From NCBI RefSeq assembly GCF_016107705.1, contig NZ_JAEHGC010000001.1:620001-684000 (forward strand): a stretch of 64,000 nt of DNA, written 5' to 3'. Of the stretch, positions 52,095 through 61,675 are shown one piece after another; position 1 is the stretch's first letter; every line of letters begins with the position of its first letter. This stretch comes from Neobacillus cucumis (GTDB lineage: Bacteria > Bacillota > Bacilli > Bacillales_B > DSM-18226). The notes beneath the pieces were generated by a model that ran no database searches, had not been told where the DNA came from, and saw nothing but the letters and a program-made list of their open reading frames with translations. The translations under genes and the position numbers were made by a program.

Positions 52095-52811
52095 TTAGCG
52101 ATTTTTCTTTCGCTCTTTCTCCGCTCGATAAAATTCATGGAACATTTTCATGAGTGCACGCTTTTCAATCCTCGATACATAGCTTCTTGAAATCCCAAGT
52201 TCTTTTGCAATTTCCCGTTGGGTTTTTTCTTTTTGCAAATCAAGTCCAAAGCGGCCAATAATGACTTCTTTTTCCCGATCATCAAGTACATCAATGTATT
52301 TTCTGATTTTTTCAAGTTCCATATTTAATTGAATGGTGTCGATGACATCCTCTGATTCTGATTTGAGTACATCAATGAGAGAAATTTCGTTTCCTTCTTT
52401 GTCCTGCCCAATCGGGTCGTGAAGGGAAACATCTTTTTTTGTTTTCTTCAGGGCCCTTAAGTGCATGAGAATTTCATTTTCAATACATCTCGCCGCATAA
52501 GTGGCAAGCTTTGTTCCTTTTCCTTCAGAATAGCTCTCGATTGCTTTAATCAATCCGATGGTTCCGATTGAAATTAAATCCTCTGAATCCTCACCAGTAT
52601 TTTCAAACTTTTTGACGATATGGGCGACAAGACGAAGATTATGTTCAATCAGCATATTGCGTGCATGTGAATCCCCTTCTGCCATTAAACGAAGATATTT
52701 TCTTTCCTCAGCAGCAGATAAGGGCTGTGGAAAGGCATTATTTTTCACATAGGAAACAAGAAAAAGAAATTCCTTTACTAAATAACCGAGAGCCGTAAAA
52801 ATTCCAGACAT
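52095..52811 (-). CDS. sigK: Sporulation sigma factor SigK, precursor
   Basis: Sigma-K directs late mother-cell transcription. The 238 residues begin with the pro-sequence ([20 protein letters not shown]), normally removed by SpoIVFB near [10 protein letters not shown], then region 2 ([32 protein letters not shown]) and region 4 ([20 protein letters not shown]). The gene is complete in one piece, with no skin-type insertion. The ATG at 52811 has GTGGAG upstream; a start 7 codons earlier is rejected. Confidence 0.97.
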   Translation of the reverse strand: MSGIFTALGYLVKEFLFLVSYVKNNAFPQPLSAAEERKYLRLMAEGDSHARNMLIEHNLRLVAHIVKKFENTGEDSEDLISIGTIGLIKAIESYSEGKGTKLATYAARCIENEILMHLRALKKTKKDVSLHDPIGQDKEGNEISLIDVLKSESEDVIDTIQLNMELEKIRKYIDVLDDREKEVIIGRFGLDLQKEKTQREIAKELGISRSYVSRIEKRALMKMFHEFYRAEKERKKNR

Positions 52812-52929
52812 GCATCTCCACCCCCGAGCCATATTAGACTAGTGCCTATAACTAATTCCTATGTAGAAAACAGGGAGATTGTGTCTGTCCATTATTTTTT
52901 ATTTATTAAAGTATTATAAGATTCAATTA

Positions 52930-52965
52930 AAAAAAGCACCAACCATTAGAACCGGTTGGTGCTTG
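52930..52965 (-). terminator. Terminator of the 25-residue peptide gene
   Basis: AGCACCAACC pairs with GGTTGGTGCT (10 bp) and runs into a seven-T tract on the minus strand. It lies 11 bp past the stop codon of the ORF at 52976-53053, and well upstream of sigK, so it ends that small transcript. Confidence 0.93.
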
Positions 52966-52975
52966 AGTTTAATCA

Positions 52976-53053
52976 TTATGCTGCTACCTCTGCGGCGATA
53001 TAACAGGCAATCGCTCCTGTAATGACAAGAGAAAGTGCAACCATAAACAACAT
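52976..53053 (-). CDS. Putative 25-residue membrane peptide
   Basis: The ORF starts ATG with AAAGGGGTGG six bases before it and gives MLFMVALSLVITGAIACYIA then AEVAA. It is almost wholly hydrophobic, one membrane helix, and ends with a terminator. An inner ATG (codon 4) is possible. No family is recognised. Strong SD plus terminator suggest expression; it is the last ORF of the tiny-ORF cluster, 121 bp after the previous ORF. Confidence 0.6.
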   Translation of the reverse strand: MLFMVALSLVITGAIACYIAAEVAA

Positions 53054-53174
53054 ATTCCCCACCCCTTTAAGAATGATTCTGCTATGTCTAATTAAAATTT
53101 ATCATATTTTCACAGTATCTATCTTCAAGGGTTGTGAACATTTTGTTAACAATCAAAGCATAGGATAAACAGAT

Positions 53175-53237
53175 TCATGATGAGTTCTTTTTCTTAGCCC
53201 TTAGGAAAAGTGATAATAAAACAAAATGCAACGGCAT
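53175..53237 (-). CDS. Putative 20-residue peptide
   Basis: The ORF reads MPLHFVLLSLFLRAKKKNSS. SD TAGGAGG lies seven bases before the ATG. The pattern of a short hydrophobic segment then Lys residues resembles the first 15 residues of the YrzI proteins just upstream (MTLNIL..S.TIKK), so it could be a shortened paralogue. This is inference from length and pattern. Confidence 0.5.
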   Translation of the reverse strand: MPLHFVLLSLFLRAKKKNSS

Positions 53238-53263
53238 TACCATAACCTCCTATTTAACGTTCG

Positions 53264-53323
53264 TTAGGTGGTATCTTTCATAACCCACAAACTAGCTTTT
53301 CTTCCTTGAATGAAATAAATCAT
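53264..53323 (-). CDS. Putative 19-residue peptide
   Basis: The ORF reads MIYFIQGRKASLWVMKDTT, with AAAGGTGG nine bases before the ATG. It lies between yrzI copy b and the 20-residue ORF and could belong to the same transcript. In B. subtilis the yrzI mRNA carries further short ORFs; one of them (S1025) is cut by the ribosome-associated RNase Rae1. Whether this ORF corresponds to it was not tested. Confidence 0.5.
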   Translation of the reverse strand: MIYFIQGRKASLWVMKDTT

Positions 53324-53362
53324 ATATAAAACCACCTTTCTTTATTAGCGAATTTTTGGTAC

Positions 53363-53503
53363 TTACATCCAATGATGCATGGAAATTTGCCGATCTTTAT
53401 TTTCCTCGTAAAGCCTCTCTACCATTTCTTGATGCATTGCTTCCTCAACACTGATCCGGCGTTTCTTAATTGTAATCGAAAGAAATAAAATATTCAGGGT
53501 CAT
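53363..53503 (-). CDS. yrzI: YrzI family small protein, copy b
   Basis: A 46-residue protein: MTLNILFLSITIKKRRISVE, EAMHQEMVERLYEENKDRQI, then SMHHWM. SD TTAGGAGGTG is near-ideal. The N-terminal hydrophobic segment (about 2-12) and KK-R helix match YrzI. It is about two-thirds identical to copy a just upstream (42 bp between them). Function unknown. Confidence 0.82.
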   Translation of the reverse strand: MTLNILFLSITIKKRRISVEEAMHQEMVERLYEENKDRQISMHHWM

Positions 53504-53545
53504 TTGATTTCACCTCCTAAAACGGATTTAATTTTCAAGCAGCAA

Positions 53546-53686
53546 TTAAAATATGTGATACATGGAGCTTTGACGATCTTTTGTTTGCTCATAGAGCTTT
53601 TCAACCATTTCCTGCTGAACAGCTTCTTCTAGGCTCATTTTTCGCTTTTTAATCGTAATTGAAAAGAATAAAATATTCAGGGTCAT
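53546..53686 (-). CDS. yrzI: YrzI family small protein, copy a
   Basis: A 46-residue protein, exactly the length of copy b: MTLNILFFSITIKKRKMSLE, EAVQQEMVEKLYEQTKDRQS, then SMYHIF. The SD AAAGGAGGTG is well placed. The 42-bp gap to copy b points to one transcript. The pair looks like a tandem duplication with divergence at about one third of positions. Confidence 0.85.
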   Translation of the reverse strand: MTLNILFFSITIKKRKMSLEEAVQQEMVEKLYEQTKDRQSSMYHIF

Positions 53687-53768
53687 TTTGGTTCACCTCC
53701 TTTAAAGAAATTTATACAACCTCTACACATTATGCAGTACATATCCAAAAGGACTGTAAAAAGGGCAC

Positions 53769-53806
53769 AAAAAGGCCGCAAGAAGCAACTCCTCCTGCGG
53801 CTTTTT
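53769..53806 (-). terminator. Terminator upstream of the yrzI pair
   Basis: AAAGCCGCAGGAGG pairs with CTTCTTGCGGCCTTT, with T-runs on both sides. It lies between the 27-residue ORF and yrzI copy a and separates the two transcripts. Confidence 0.85.
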
Positions 53807-53828
53807 AGCATTAGCTAATTTTAGGCAC

Positions 53829-53862
53829 AAAAATACCGCAAGGCGTCATTCTCCCTGCGGCA
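53829..53862 (-). terminator. Terminator of the 27-residue ORF
   Basis: GCCGCAGG pairs with CCTTGCGGT (one mismatch) and leads into TATTTTTG on the minus strand. It lies 23 bp past the stop codon of the ORF at 53885-53968 and is backed up by the hairpin at 53769-53806, which it resembles in sequence. Confidence 0.8.
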
Positions 53863-53884
53863 TGGATATGTATTGTAAAATACG

Positions 53885-53968
53885 TTAAGCAATCCATTCC
53901 AGTCTGGTCGAATGCACATTATTTAGTTTATTAAATTTCGCTGCTGTTGGAATTAATACCATCATCAT
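53885..53968 (-). CDS. Putative 27-residue peptide
   Basis: The ORF begins MMMVLIPTAAKFNKLNNVHS and ends TRLEWIA. AAAGGAGG lies nine bases before the first of three consecutive ATGs. Two terminators follow. Mildly amphipathic, not a membrane helix. No family recognised. Confidence 0.5.
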   Translation of the reverse strand: MMMVLIPTAAKFNKLNNVHSTRLEWIA

Positions 53969-54386
53969 TTGATTCGACCTCCTTTTAGAATTTTTTACTA
54001 ACTACGGTAATTATATCCACATCACATTACTTTGTAAACCTTTTTTTAACATTTTTTTCAAAATAGGCAAAAAAAATAAGCGTCCCTTTTCGGAATGCTC
54101 AAGCTGTCGAACAACTTTCATAGCCTTTTATTTCATTCACTTTCTTTAACAATTTACTGCGTTAATTTATAAAAAAAAGCCTAATATATAGGCTGTTCAA
54201 CTGGTTTGTTGATTTACGCTCCAGGCACTTCGCTTTCCGCGGGCGTGCCGGGGAGCCTCCTCGTGGCTCTGCTCCTGCGGGGTCTCCCCTGCCCCTTACT
54301 CCCGCAGGAGTCTTCGTGCCTTCCGCTCCAATCAACATGCCCATTAGCATGGACAATCTTTTAATAAAGATCGTTTAACAAAATTA
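53969..54386. other. Gene-free spacer between the tiny-ORF cluster and yrhC
   Basis: This stretch contains AT-rich sequence (53987-54180) that may carry the promoter of the 27-residue ORF, a repeat of family 1 (54191-54336), and the start of the yrhC terminator region. An open frame across the repeat (54162-54356, minus) is Arg/Gly/Pro-rich and is rejected. Confidence 0.6.
54191..54336. repeat. GC-rich palindromic repeat, family 1, copy C
   Basis: It starts GGCTGTTCAACTGGTTTGTT and has ATTTACGCTCCAGGCACTTC, GGGGAGCCTCCTCGTGGC, GCTCCTGCGGGGTCTCCCC and the right end TGCCTTCCGCTCCAATCAAC. The inverted arms CTCCTGCGGG and CCCGCAGGAG can form a strong hairpin. Same orientation as 7840-8003 and 10868-11033. 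Confidence 0.9.
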
Positions 54387-54423
54387 AAAATTGCCGAGAA
54401 AAATTACCTTTCTCGACAATTTG
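54387..54423 (-). terminator. yrhC terminator
   Basis: AAATTGTCGAGAAA pairs with TTTCTCGGCAATTT (one G-U) and runs into T residues on the minus strand, 22 bp past the yrhC stop. Confidence 0.88.
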
Positions 54424-54445
54424 AACGTCACTTTCGGAACGCTTA

Positions 54446-54703
54446 TTAATTTGAGGAATGTTCCTGGTCATCTTCCATTTCCATTAATTTCATTTTGTGC
54501 AATTTCGACTGAGCAAAAAATAAAATGGAAACAGCTAAAAAACTTGCTGATACAATCATCATAATATTTAAATCCGTTGGATCCTTTGACCCGGATGGAA
54601 TGATTACGCCTAAGTAAAAAAAGACACCGACAGCTAATAAGACAGTTGCAAACCGTTTAAAGTCCACCATCTTCTCATAAAGATGTTTTGTTTGTGTTTT
54701 CAA
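54446..54703 (-). CDS. yrhC: YrhC family protein
   Basis: An 85-residue membrane protein with two helices (about 15-35 and 47-65; FATVLLAVGVFFYLGVIIP). It matches the YrhC family, which follows mccB in Bacillus. Function unknown; the acidic C-terminus (MEDDQEHSSN) is variable. A terminator separates it from mccB, so it may be transcribed on its own. Confidence 0.85.
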   Translation of the reverse strand: MKTQTKHLYEKMVDFKRFATVLLAVGVFFYLGVIIPSGSKDPTDLNIMMIVSASFLAVSILFFAQSKLHKMKLMEMEDDQEHSSN

Positions 54704-54793
54704 TGCTGTTCACCTGCTTTTCTTAGAATCTACTAACCTACTTTACCATATAAACCAAATGGAAAGAGGATGTAAATTTTAGAAAAAAGTGAA

Positions 54794-54822
54794 CTGAAAA
54801 ACCCAGCTGCATGAGCCGGGCC
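54794..54822 (-). terminator. mccB terminator
   Basis: CCCGGCT pairs with AGCTGGG (one wobble) around a 5-nt loop and leads into TTTTTC on the minus strand, 7 bp past the mccB stop codon. Confidence 0.8.
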
Positions 54823-54828
54823 AAAAGA

Positions 54829-56887
<2,059 letters not shown>

Positions 56888-56907
56888 TTTTCCACCACTT
56901 TCAAAGT

Positions 56908-57603
56908 CTATCTTAATGCTGCTACCATTTTCATTACTAAAGTAGCTGAGTGACGTGCTGCCTGATCAATAAACTGGTCAAAGGAAACTTCTGATTCTTT
57001 ACCTGCAATATCTGAAAGGGAACGAATGATGACAAATGGAACACCGAATTGATGGGCTACTTGTGCAATTGCAGCAGCTTCCATTTCAACAGCCTGCAGG
57101 TCATTAAATTTAGAACGGACAAAATCAACGCGTGCAGGGTCCTCCATGAAGGAATCTCCTGTAGCGATTAAGCCTTTTACAATTTGGAAATTTTCTAGCT
57201 CTTTTGCTGCTTCTTCTGCTATGGAAATTAATTTTTCATCTGCGGTAAATGCAGCAGGGAGATGGGGAACCTGCCCATATTCATAGCCAAAAGCCGTTAC
57301 ATCTACATCATGATGACGAACCTCAGTTGATATCACCGCATCCCCTACGTTAAGTGATGGGTTAAAGCCTCCTGCAGATCCTGTATTAAGAATATAGTCA
57401 GGCTTATATTTTTCAAGGAGAATAGTCGTTGACATGGCCGCATTTACTTTTCCAATTCCGGAACGGAGCAAAATCACTTCTGCCCCATGCATTTGGCCAA
57501 ATGTAAATTCACAGCCTGCCACTGTTTCTTGTCTACTCCCATCGATATGATCTCTTAGTAAGGTTACTTCTTCTTCCATAGCTCCAATGATTGCAATTTT
57601 CAT
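56908..57603 (-). CDS. mtnN: 5'-methylthioadenosine/S-adenosylhomocysteine nucleosidase
   Basis: MtnN cleaves MTA and SAH to adenine and the thioribose or ribosyl-homocysteine, recycling sulfur. The 231 residues show the PNP/UDP phosphorylase fold ([51 protein letters not shown]). The ATG at 57603 has AGAGG seven bases upstream. In B. subtilis yrrT precedes it; here a 28-codon ORF stands in that place. Confidence 0.95.
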   Translation of the reverse strand: MKIAIIGAMEEEVTLLRDHIDGSRQETVAGCEFTFGQMHGAEVILLRSGIGKVNAAMSTTILLEKYKPDYILNTGSAGGFNPSLNVGDAVISTEVRHHDVDVTAFGYEYGQVPHLPAAFTADEKLISIAEEAAKELENFQIVKGLIATGDSFMEDPARVDFVRSKFNDLQAVEMEAAAIAQVAHQFGVPFVIIRSLSDIAGKESEVSFDQFIDQAARHSATLVMKMVAALR

Positions 57604-57605
57604 TA

Positions 57606-57692
57606 TTAAACCTCTTTCTTTTCCAGCTTCGGTCCCTTGGCTTTTTTTATAGTATTCCAATACCCAATTGTTTGCCAGATAATCAAAGCCAT
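57606..57692 (-). CDS. Possible 28-residue leader or small protein before mtnN
   Basis: The ORF begins [20 protein letters not shown] and ends PKLEKKEV; its stop lies two bases before the mtnN ATG. AGG eight bases upstream is a weak SD. A hydrophobic start then a basic tail suggests a small membrane-associated peptide or a translation-coupling leader. An alternative in-frame extension of mtnN has no SD. It takes the place of yrrT but does not look like its remnant. Confidence 0.35.
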   Translation of the reverse strand: MALIIWQTIGYWNTIKKAKGPKLEKKEV

Positions 57693-57747
57693 CTTTTTTA
57701 CCTATTATAATTTTTCCTCTGATTAAACTTACATATCCGCAAACATT

Positions 57748-57756
57748 ATTTTACCA
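57748..57756 (-). promoter_or_regulatory. Extended -10 promoter candidate for mtnN-mccA-mccB
   Basis: TGGTAAAAT on the minus strand fits an extended -10 (TGnTAaAAT). No clear -35 is seen. It precedes the 28-codon ORF. Confidence 0.4.
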
Positions 57757-57796
57757 TCTTTTGAAACAGGGCTGTATTAAACAGAATTGCGCGAAA

Positions 57797-57824
57797 AAGG
57801 ATGGGTCGTTAGAGACCCATCCCT
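57797..57824 (-). terminator. yrrS terminator
   Basis: GGATGGGTC pairs with GACCCATCC around a 6-nt loop and runs into TTTTT on the minus strand, just past the yrrS stop. Confidence 0.92.
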
Positions 57825-58483
57825 TACTTTTCTTCTACTTTGGTTGGTTTCCAGCCTTGACCGTCCACCCATTCGATATAAACCGTATAATTTTGCTTTT
57901 TGTCTTTTGAGGATACCGTTCCTACGGATGCATTCTGCTTGCTTCGGTCCCGGCCTAAATGCCAAACAATCATATTATCTTGGTCCAAACCGGTTGCAGA
58001 GGAAATTGCATTTAGCATTTCCTGCCAGTCCGTTGAGCTTGTATCATACACAGGAGTATGTTCACCTGTTTGCGTAGTACCAACTGGTTCCCAATCCTTA
58101 TTTTCAGTTGTTTTTTCATCAGCTGTACTTCCATCATCTTCAACTTTTGAATCATCTGATCCTTCAGTAGAAGTATCATCGCTGTTTTGTTGGTCTTCAA
58201 CCGTTGACCCGTCTGTTGATGTATCAGTGGACCCCGTATCATTTTCAGCAGCAGTGCTGGTTTCCTTAGCAGTTTCATTTTGATCCTTTTTTTGTTCCGT
58301 TTGTTTTTCGGCTGTATGTTGAACATCTTTTTTCGGTGATGCACTATCATCACCTGATGCAAAGATTTTGTAAGCAACAAAAACAATTAAGACGACTACA
58401 ATAACAATTAAACTATTTAAAATAAGATTCGTCTTTTTTCGTTTAGCACGGTATCCAGAACGCGAATCGTAATCATTATTCAA
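57824..58483 (-). CDS. yrrS: YrrS family protein (DUF1510)
   Basis: A 219-residue protein with a basic N-terminus, one membrane helix (about 20-40), a long Ser/Thr/Asp/Glu-rich linker (about 45-135) and a conserved C-terminal domain (WQEMLNAISSATGLDQDNMI, YTVYIEWVDGQGWKP). It is likely anchored with its domain outside. TTG at 58483 is preceded by TTAGGAGGG. In B. subtilis yrrS also follows pbpI. Confidence 0.88.
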   Translation of the reverse strand: MNNDYDSRSGYRAKRKKTNLILNSLIVIVVVLIVFVAYKIFASGDDSASPKKDVQHTAEKQTEQKKDQNETAKETSTAAENDTGSTDTSTDGSTVEDQQNSDDTSTEGSDDSKVEDDGSTADEKTTENKDWEPVGTTQTGEHTPVYDTSSTDWQEMLNAISSATGLDQDNMIVWHLGRDRSKQNASVGTVSSKDKKQNYTVYIEWVDGQGWKPTKVEEK

Positions 58484-58572
58484 GTTAATCCCTCCTAAAA
58501 GTAAAGCTGTCAACATTCTAACATGAATTGCCGTGAACTTGAAGAGATATCCCTTAAACCAATCGAAAAGTA

Positions 58573-60333
58573 CTATTCTTCACCATGATCGTGTTGATAC
58601 AGCATTTTGACCATGTCAGCAAATAATAAATTAACCCCGCCCTCATTGTCATACACATCTAAATTTACTGCTACAAGCGCATATTTAGGGTTCTCATAAG
58701 GAAAATACCCTGCAAACCATTTATTATGAAGCTGCTTTCCGTCCTGATACTTACCCGTTTCAGCAGTACCTGATTTCCCGGCAACCTCATAGGGCAGGTT
58801 CTGAAACCATTTTCCCGTACCATTAGGGTTTTTTACAACTTCCCTTAACAATTTTTGCAATTTCATAGCGGTGTAAGGGGAAATCGTATCACCGGCCAAA
58901 TCCTGCAGTGGAAAATTCACCATGGTTGTCCCATTTTTATATTCAATCTTAGACACCGCTCTGACCATTTCTTTTTTCCCCCCCCTTGCAATGGCTGCCA
59001 TCATATTAGCAACAGCTACTGGGGTTGCCCTTACCTCATGTTGGCCAATGCCGGACATCGCAGCGTAATTGGGGTCATTTCTTGCTGCATCAGATAGAAA
59101 TACTCTGCCCTTCTCCTCTTCACTGAGCTGTTTAAAATCATTGGTATGGTAAACATCCCCCATCCAGCCTACTGGACCTAATAATGATAATTTAGCTGCG
59201 TATTGCTCTAAAAGGGTTGGATCAATCTTTTGTAATTCTTTTGCCAGCTCACCGAAGGTACGATTACAGCTTCTGGCAAAGCTTTCGGAAAAATTCAATT
59301 TTCCATAATCATATTTAAGCTCAGGTTGACCATTAATTTTCTCGCTGCAATTAAAAAGCCTTGCCGGATTATCTAGATTATGATCGATGGCTGCAGCAGC
59401 TACCACAGTTTTAAAAACGGACCCCATAATTTGCTGCTTCAACATTCGATTGGTGACTCCTGAACTACTGAATGGATCCTGTTTATTTACATGAGGACGA
59501 GATACCATTGCTAGAATACTGTTATCTTTAATATCTAAAAGCACTAAACCGCCCTTTTTAATTTGATATTGATCGACTAATTCCTCTGCCTTTTGCTGGA
59601 TCGTTTTATCAATGGTGGTTTTTACATTAACGGGATAAAACGGATTGGCAGGGTCAACATATTTTACATTTATCCCGAATAGTGGAGAACCATCACCATC
59701 AACATGATAAACAAGCTTGGATTTCCCTTCAGGAAGGAGGAATTCATCAAAGCTTTTCTCTAAGCCGGACACTCCGATTAAGGTCTCCCTTGGGAGATCC
59801 TTTTTTGGATAACGCTCCATCAATACCTTTGTATTCTCACCTGTAAGACCAATTAATTGGTCAGCGGGAACAGTTGCCCTTTCAAACTTTTTATCAATCG
59901 CAAAGACACCTGGAATTTCCAGTGCATTGATTCTTTCCACCTGTGAATGGGTTAATTCCAAGGGTTCTGGATTCCCATAGGCAAATGGTTTTTTAGCTGT
60001 TTCAACCGCATGCTGAAGAGATTCTCGAGGAATACCGGTAATGGACGAAACCTTCTCAACATCCCAATTCATTTTTTTTAAAAAAGGAAAAAGCACAAGA
60101 ACAGATTCCTTTTTATAACCCAGCATATTTCCATTCCGGTCCAGAAAATCCCCTCTGCCATTGTCAATCACTAATTCCTGAGTTCGCTGTTTAACGCTTT
60201 CCTCCAACAAATTAATATGATGCTTGGAGAAAGACTCTGTATCCATTAATTGAATCTGCATAAGCCGGAATAATAAAAACGTTAAAAAGAAAATACAGAT
60301 GAAAAGCCATCCTTTTGCTCGTCTTCTCCACAT
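58573..60333 (-). CDS. pbpI: Penicillin-binding protein 4b (class B transpeptidase PbpI)
   Basis: A 586-residue class B penicillin-binding protein: one N-terminal membrane helix, dimerisation domain (about 60-240), transpeptidase domain with SxxK (GSVFK), SxN (RSCNRTFG) and KTG-like KSGTAETG. It cross-links peptidoglycan and resembles B. subtilis PbpI, a sigma-F sporulation gene. The start ATG at 60333 has GAGGTG six bases upstream, inside the greA terminator stem. An in-frame TTG 15 codons before is rejected. Confidence 0.92.
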   Translation of the reverse strand: MWRRRAKGWLFICIFFLTFLLFRLMQIQLMDTESFSKHHINLLEESVKQRTQELVIDNGRGDFLDRNGNMLGYKKESVLVLFPFLKKMNWDVEKVSSITGIPRESLQHAVETAKKPFAYGNPEPLELTHSQVERINALEIPGVFAIDKKFERATVPADQLIGLTGENTKVLMERYPKKDLPRETLIGVSGLEKSFDEFLLPEGKSKLVYHVDGDGSPLFGINVKYVDPANPFYPVNVKTTIDKTIQQKAEELVDQYQIKKGGLVLLDIKDNSILAMVSRPHVNKQDPFSSSGVTNRMLKQQIMGSVFKTVVAAAAIDHNLDNPARLFNCSEKINGQPELKYDYGKLNFSESFARSCNRTFGELAKELQKIDPTLLEQYAAKLSLLGPVGWMGDVYHTNDFKQLSEEEKGRVFLSDAARNDPNYAAMSGIGQHEVRATPVAVANMMAAIARGGKKEMVRAVSKIEYKNGTTMVNFPLQDLAGDTISPYTAMKLQKLLREVVKNPNGTGKWFQNLPYEVAGKSGTAETGKYQDGKQLHNKWFAGYFPYENPKYALVAVNLDVYDNEGGVNLLFADMVKMLYQHDHGEE

Positions 60334-60364
60334 AAAAAACACCTCGTCAAAAGTTTTGACGAGG
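60334..60364 (-). terminator. greA terminator overlapping the pbpI ribosome binding site
   Basis: CCTCGTCAAAA and TTTTGACGAGG pair perfectly (60354-60364 with 60342-60352) with a very short loop and are followed by TGTTTTTT, then at once the pbpI ATG. The GAGGTG SD of pbpI is formed by the 3' arm. So one element ends greA and can hide the SD of pbpI. Confidence 0.88.
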
Positions 60365-60397
60365 TTTGGAAATTTCAAACAATTTATTCTATTTTTA

Positions 60398-60874
60398 TTA
60401 TTTAATCGTAATAATTCTAACGCTCATTTCGCCGCCTGGAGTTTGTACAGAGACTTCGTCCCCAACCTTTTTACCTATAAGGCTTTTCGCGATTGGTGAA
60501 TCATTCGAGATTTTCCCTTCGAATGGATCTGCTTCGGCGCTGCCGACAATCGTATAGGTTTCTTCTTCACCGTCAGGAAGTTCAATAAATGTTACCGATC
60601 TTCCTAGGGTTACGGAATCACTTGCCATTTCGCCTTCTTCGATGATCTTTGCATTTCGAATCATGTTTTCTAATGTGGTAATACGGCCTTCGACAAATGC
60701 TTGCTCTTCTTTCGCTGAATCATACTCAGAGTTCTCAGATAAGTCACCAAAACTTCTGGCAATTTTAATCCGCTCCACTACCTCTTTCCGCTTAACGGAT
60801 TTTAGGTATTCAAGCTCCTGTTCGAGTTTTTCTTTACCTGCCTGTGTCATTGGAAATACTTTTTCTGCTGCCAA
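60398..60874 (-). CDS. greA: Transcription elongation factor GreA
   Basis: GreA rescues backtracked RNA polymerase by stimulating transcript cleavage. The 158 residues form an N-terminal coiled coil with the catalytic tip [13 protein letters not shown] and a C-terminal FKBP-like domain ([13 protein letters not shown]). TTG start with GGAGTGAG upstream. It follows udk at a 167-bp gap with its own hairpins. Confidence 0.96.
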   Translation of the reverse strand: MAAEKVFPMTQAGKEKLEQELEYLKSVKRKEVVERIKIARSFGDLSENSEYDSAKEEQAFVEGRITTLENMIRNAKIIEEGEMASDSVTLGRSVTFIELPDGEEETYTIVGSAEADPFEGKISNDSPIAKSLIGKKVGDEVSVQTPGGEMSVRIITIK

Positions 60875-60896
60875 AACTTCTCACTCCTTCTAGTAT

Positions 60897-60990
60897 CACA
60901 ATCCCCCAAAAGATTGTGGTTGAGATATATGTAGGTTGTATGCATCTTTTGTAAATGCATAGGAGCGCGTCCTTTTATCAGGGCGCGCCG
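60897..60990 (-). other. Folded 5' region of greA
   Basis: Three inverted repeats lie in the greA leader: CACAATC/GATTGTG (60897-60918), ATGCAT/ATGCAT (60940-60960) and GCGCGTCC/GGGCGCGC (60965-60988). None has a T-run in the minus direction, so none is a good terminator for udk. The last is the most GC-rich and might end or slow transcription from udk. Confidence 0.5.
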
Positions 60991-61041
60991 CAATAATATT
61001 TTTCCAAATTGGAATCAATTAGGCTATTATTTGTTATTGTT

Positions 61042-61674
61042 TCATAAAAACGACTTTTGTTCAAGAATTGTTTGAATTTTTGTGACCATTAAATCGATTG
61101 CTACATGATTGTGTCCGCCTTCAGGAATAATAACATCCGCATACCGTTTCGAAGGTTCGATAAATTGATTATGCATAGGCCGTACAACGTTCACATATTG
61201 ATCAATGACCGAATCCAATGTCCTGCCCCGTTCTTTAATATCACGCTGCATTCGGCGGATAATTCTTAAATCAGCATCAGTGTCCACGTAGAGTTTAATA
61301 TCCATTAAATTCCGAAGACGTTCGTCCTCAAGAACCATGATTCCTTCTAAGATTATAACATCTTTTGGTTCAACAGGAATAATTTTATCTGAACGGGTAT
61401 GAAGCGCGTAATCATATACTGGCTTTTCAATTGGTTCATAGCGCAAAAGCCTTTCAATATGGTCAATTAGCAAATCATTATCAAATGCAAGCGGATGATC
61501 ATAATTCGTTTTCAGCCGTTCCTCAAAAGGGAGCTCGCTTTGATCCTTATAGTAATAATCCTGCTCAAGCATAAGGATGGAATGTCCTTTAAAGCTATCG
61601 TAAATAGCTTTTGTTACACTGGTTTTTCCGGAGCCGGAGCCGCCGGTTACACCAATAACAACCGGTTTGCGCAT
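61042..61674 (-). CDS. udk: Uridine kinase
   Basis: Udk phosphorylates uridine and cytidine with GTP or ATP. The 210 residues have the P-loop [13 protein letters not shown], the base-binding [11 protein letters not shown] and the lid [12 protein letters not shown]. The ATG is preceded by AGGAGA, which overlaps the end of trhP2, suggesting translational coupling. Synteny trmR-trhP1-trhP2-udk-greA matches B. subtilis. Confidence 0.96.
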   Translation of the reverse strand: MRKPVVIGVTGGSGSGKTSVTKAIYDSFKGHSILMLEQDYYYKDQSELPFEERLKTNYDHPLAFDNDLLIDHIERLLRYEPIEKPVYDYALHTRSDKIIPVEPKDVIILEGIMVLEDERLRNLMDIKLYVDTDADLRIIRRMQRDIKERGRTLDSVIDQYVNVVRPMHNQFIEPSKRYADVIIPEGGHNHVAIDLMVTKIQTILEQKSFL

Positions 61675-61675
61675 C

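Noticed and set aside
54162..54356. A 64-codon Gly/Arg/Pro-rich ORF
   Set aside because: It lies within the palindromic repeat at 54191-54336 and has no SD; similar frames arise in the other copies.
58012..58386. ORFs in the yrrS linker region on both strands
   Set aside because: They follow from the low-complexity Ser/Asp/Thr coding sequence of yrrS read in other frames.
60965..60988. A terminator for udk
   Set aside because: The GC-rich stem lacks a T-run on the minus strand; kept only as leader structure.
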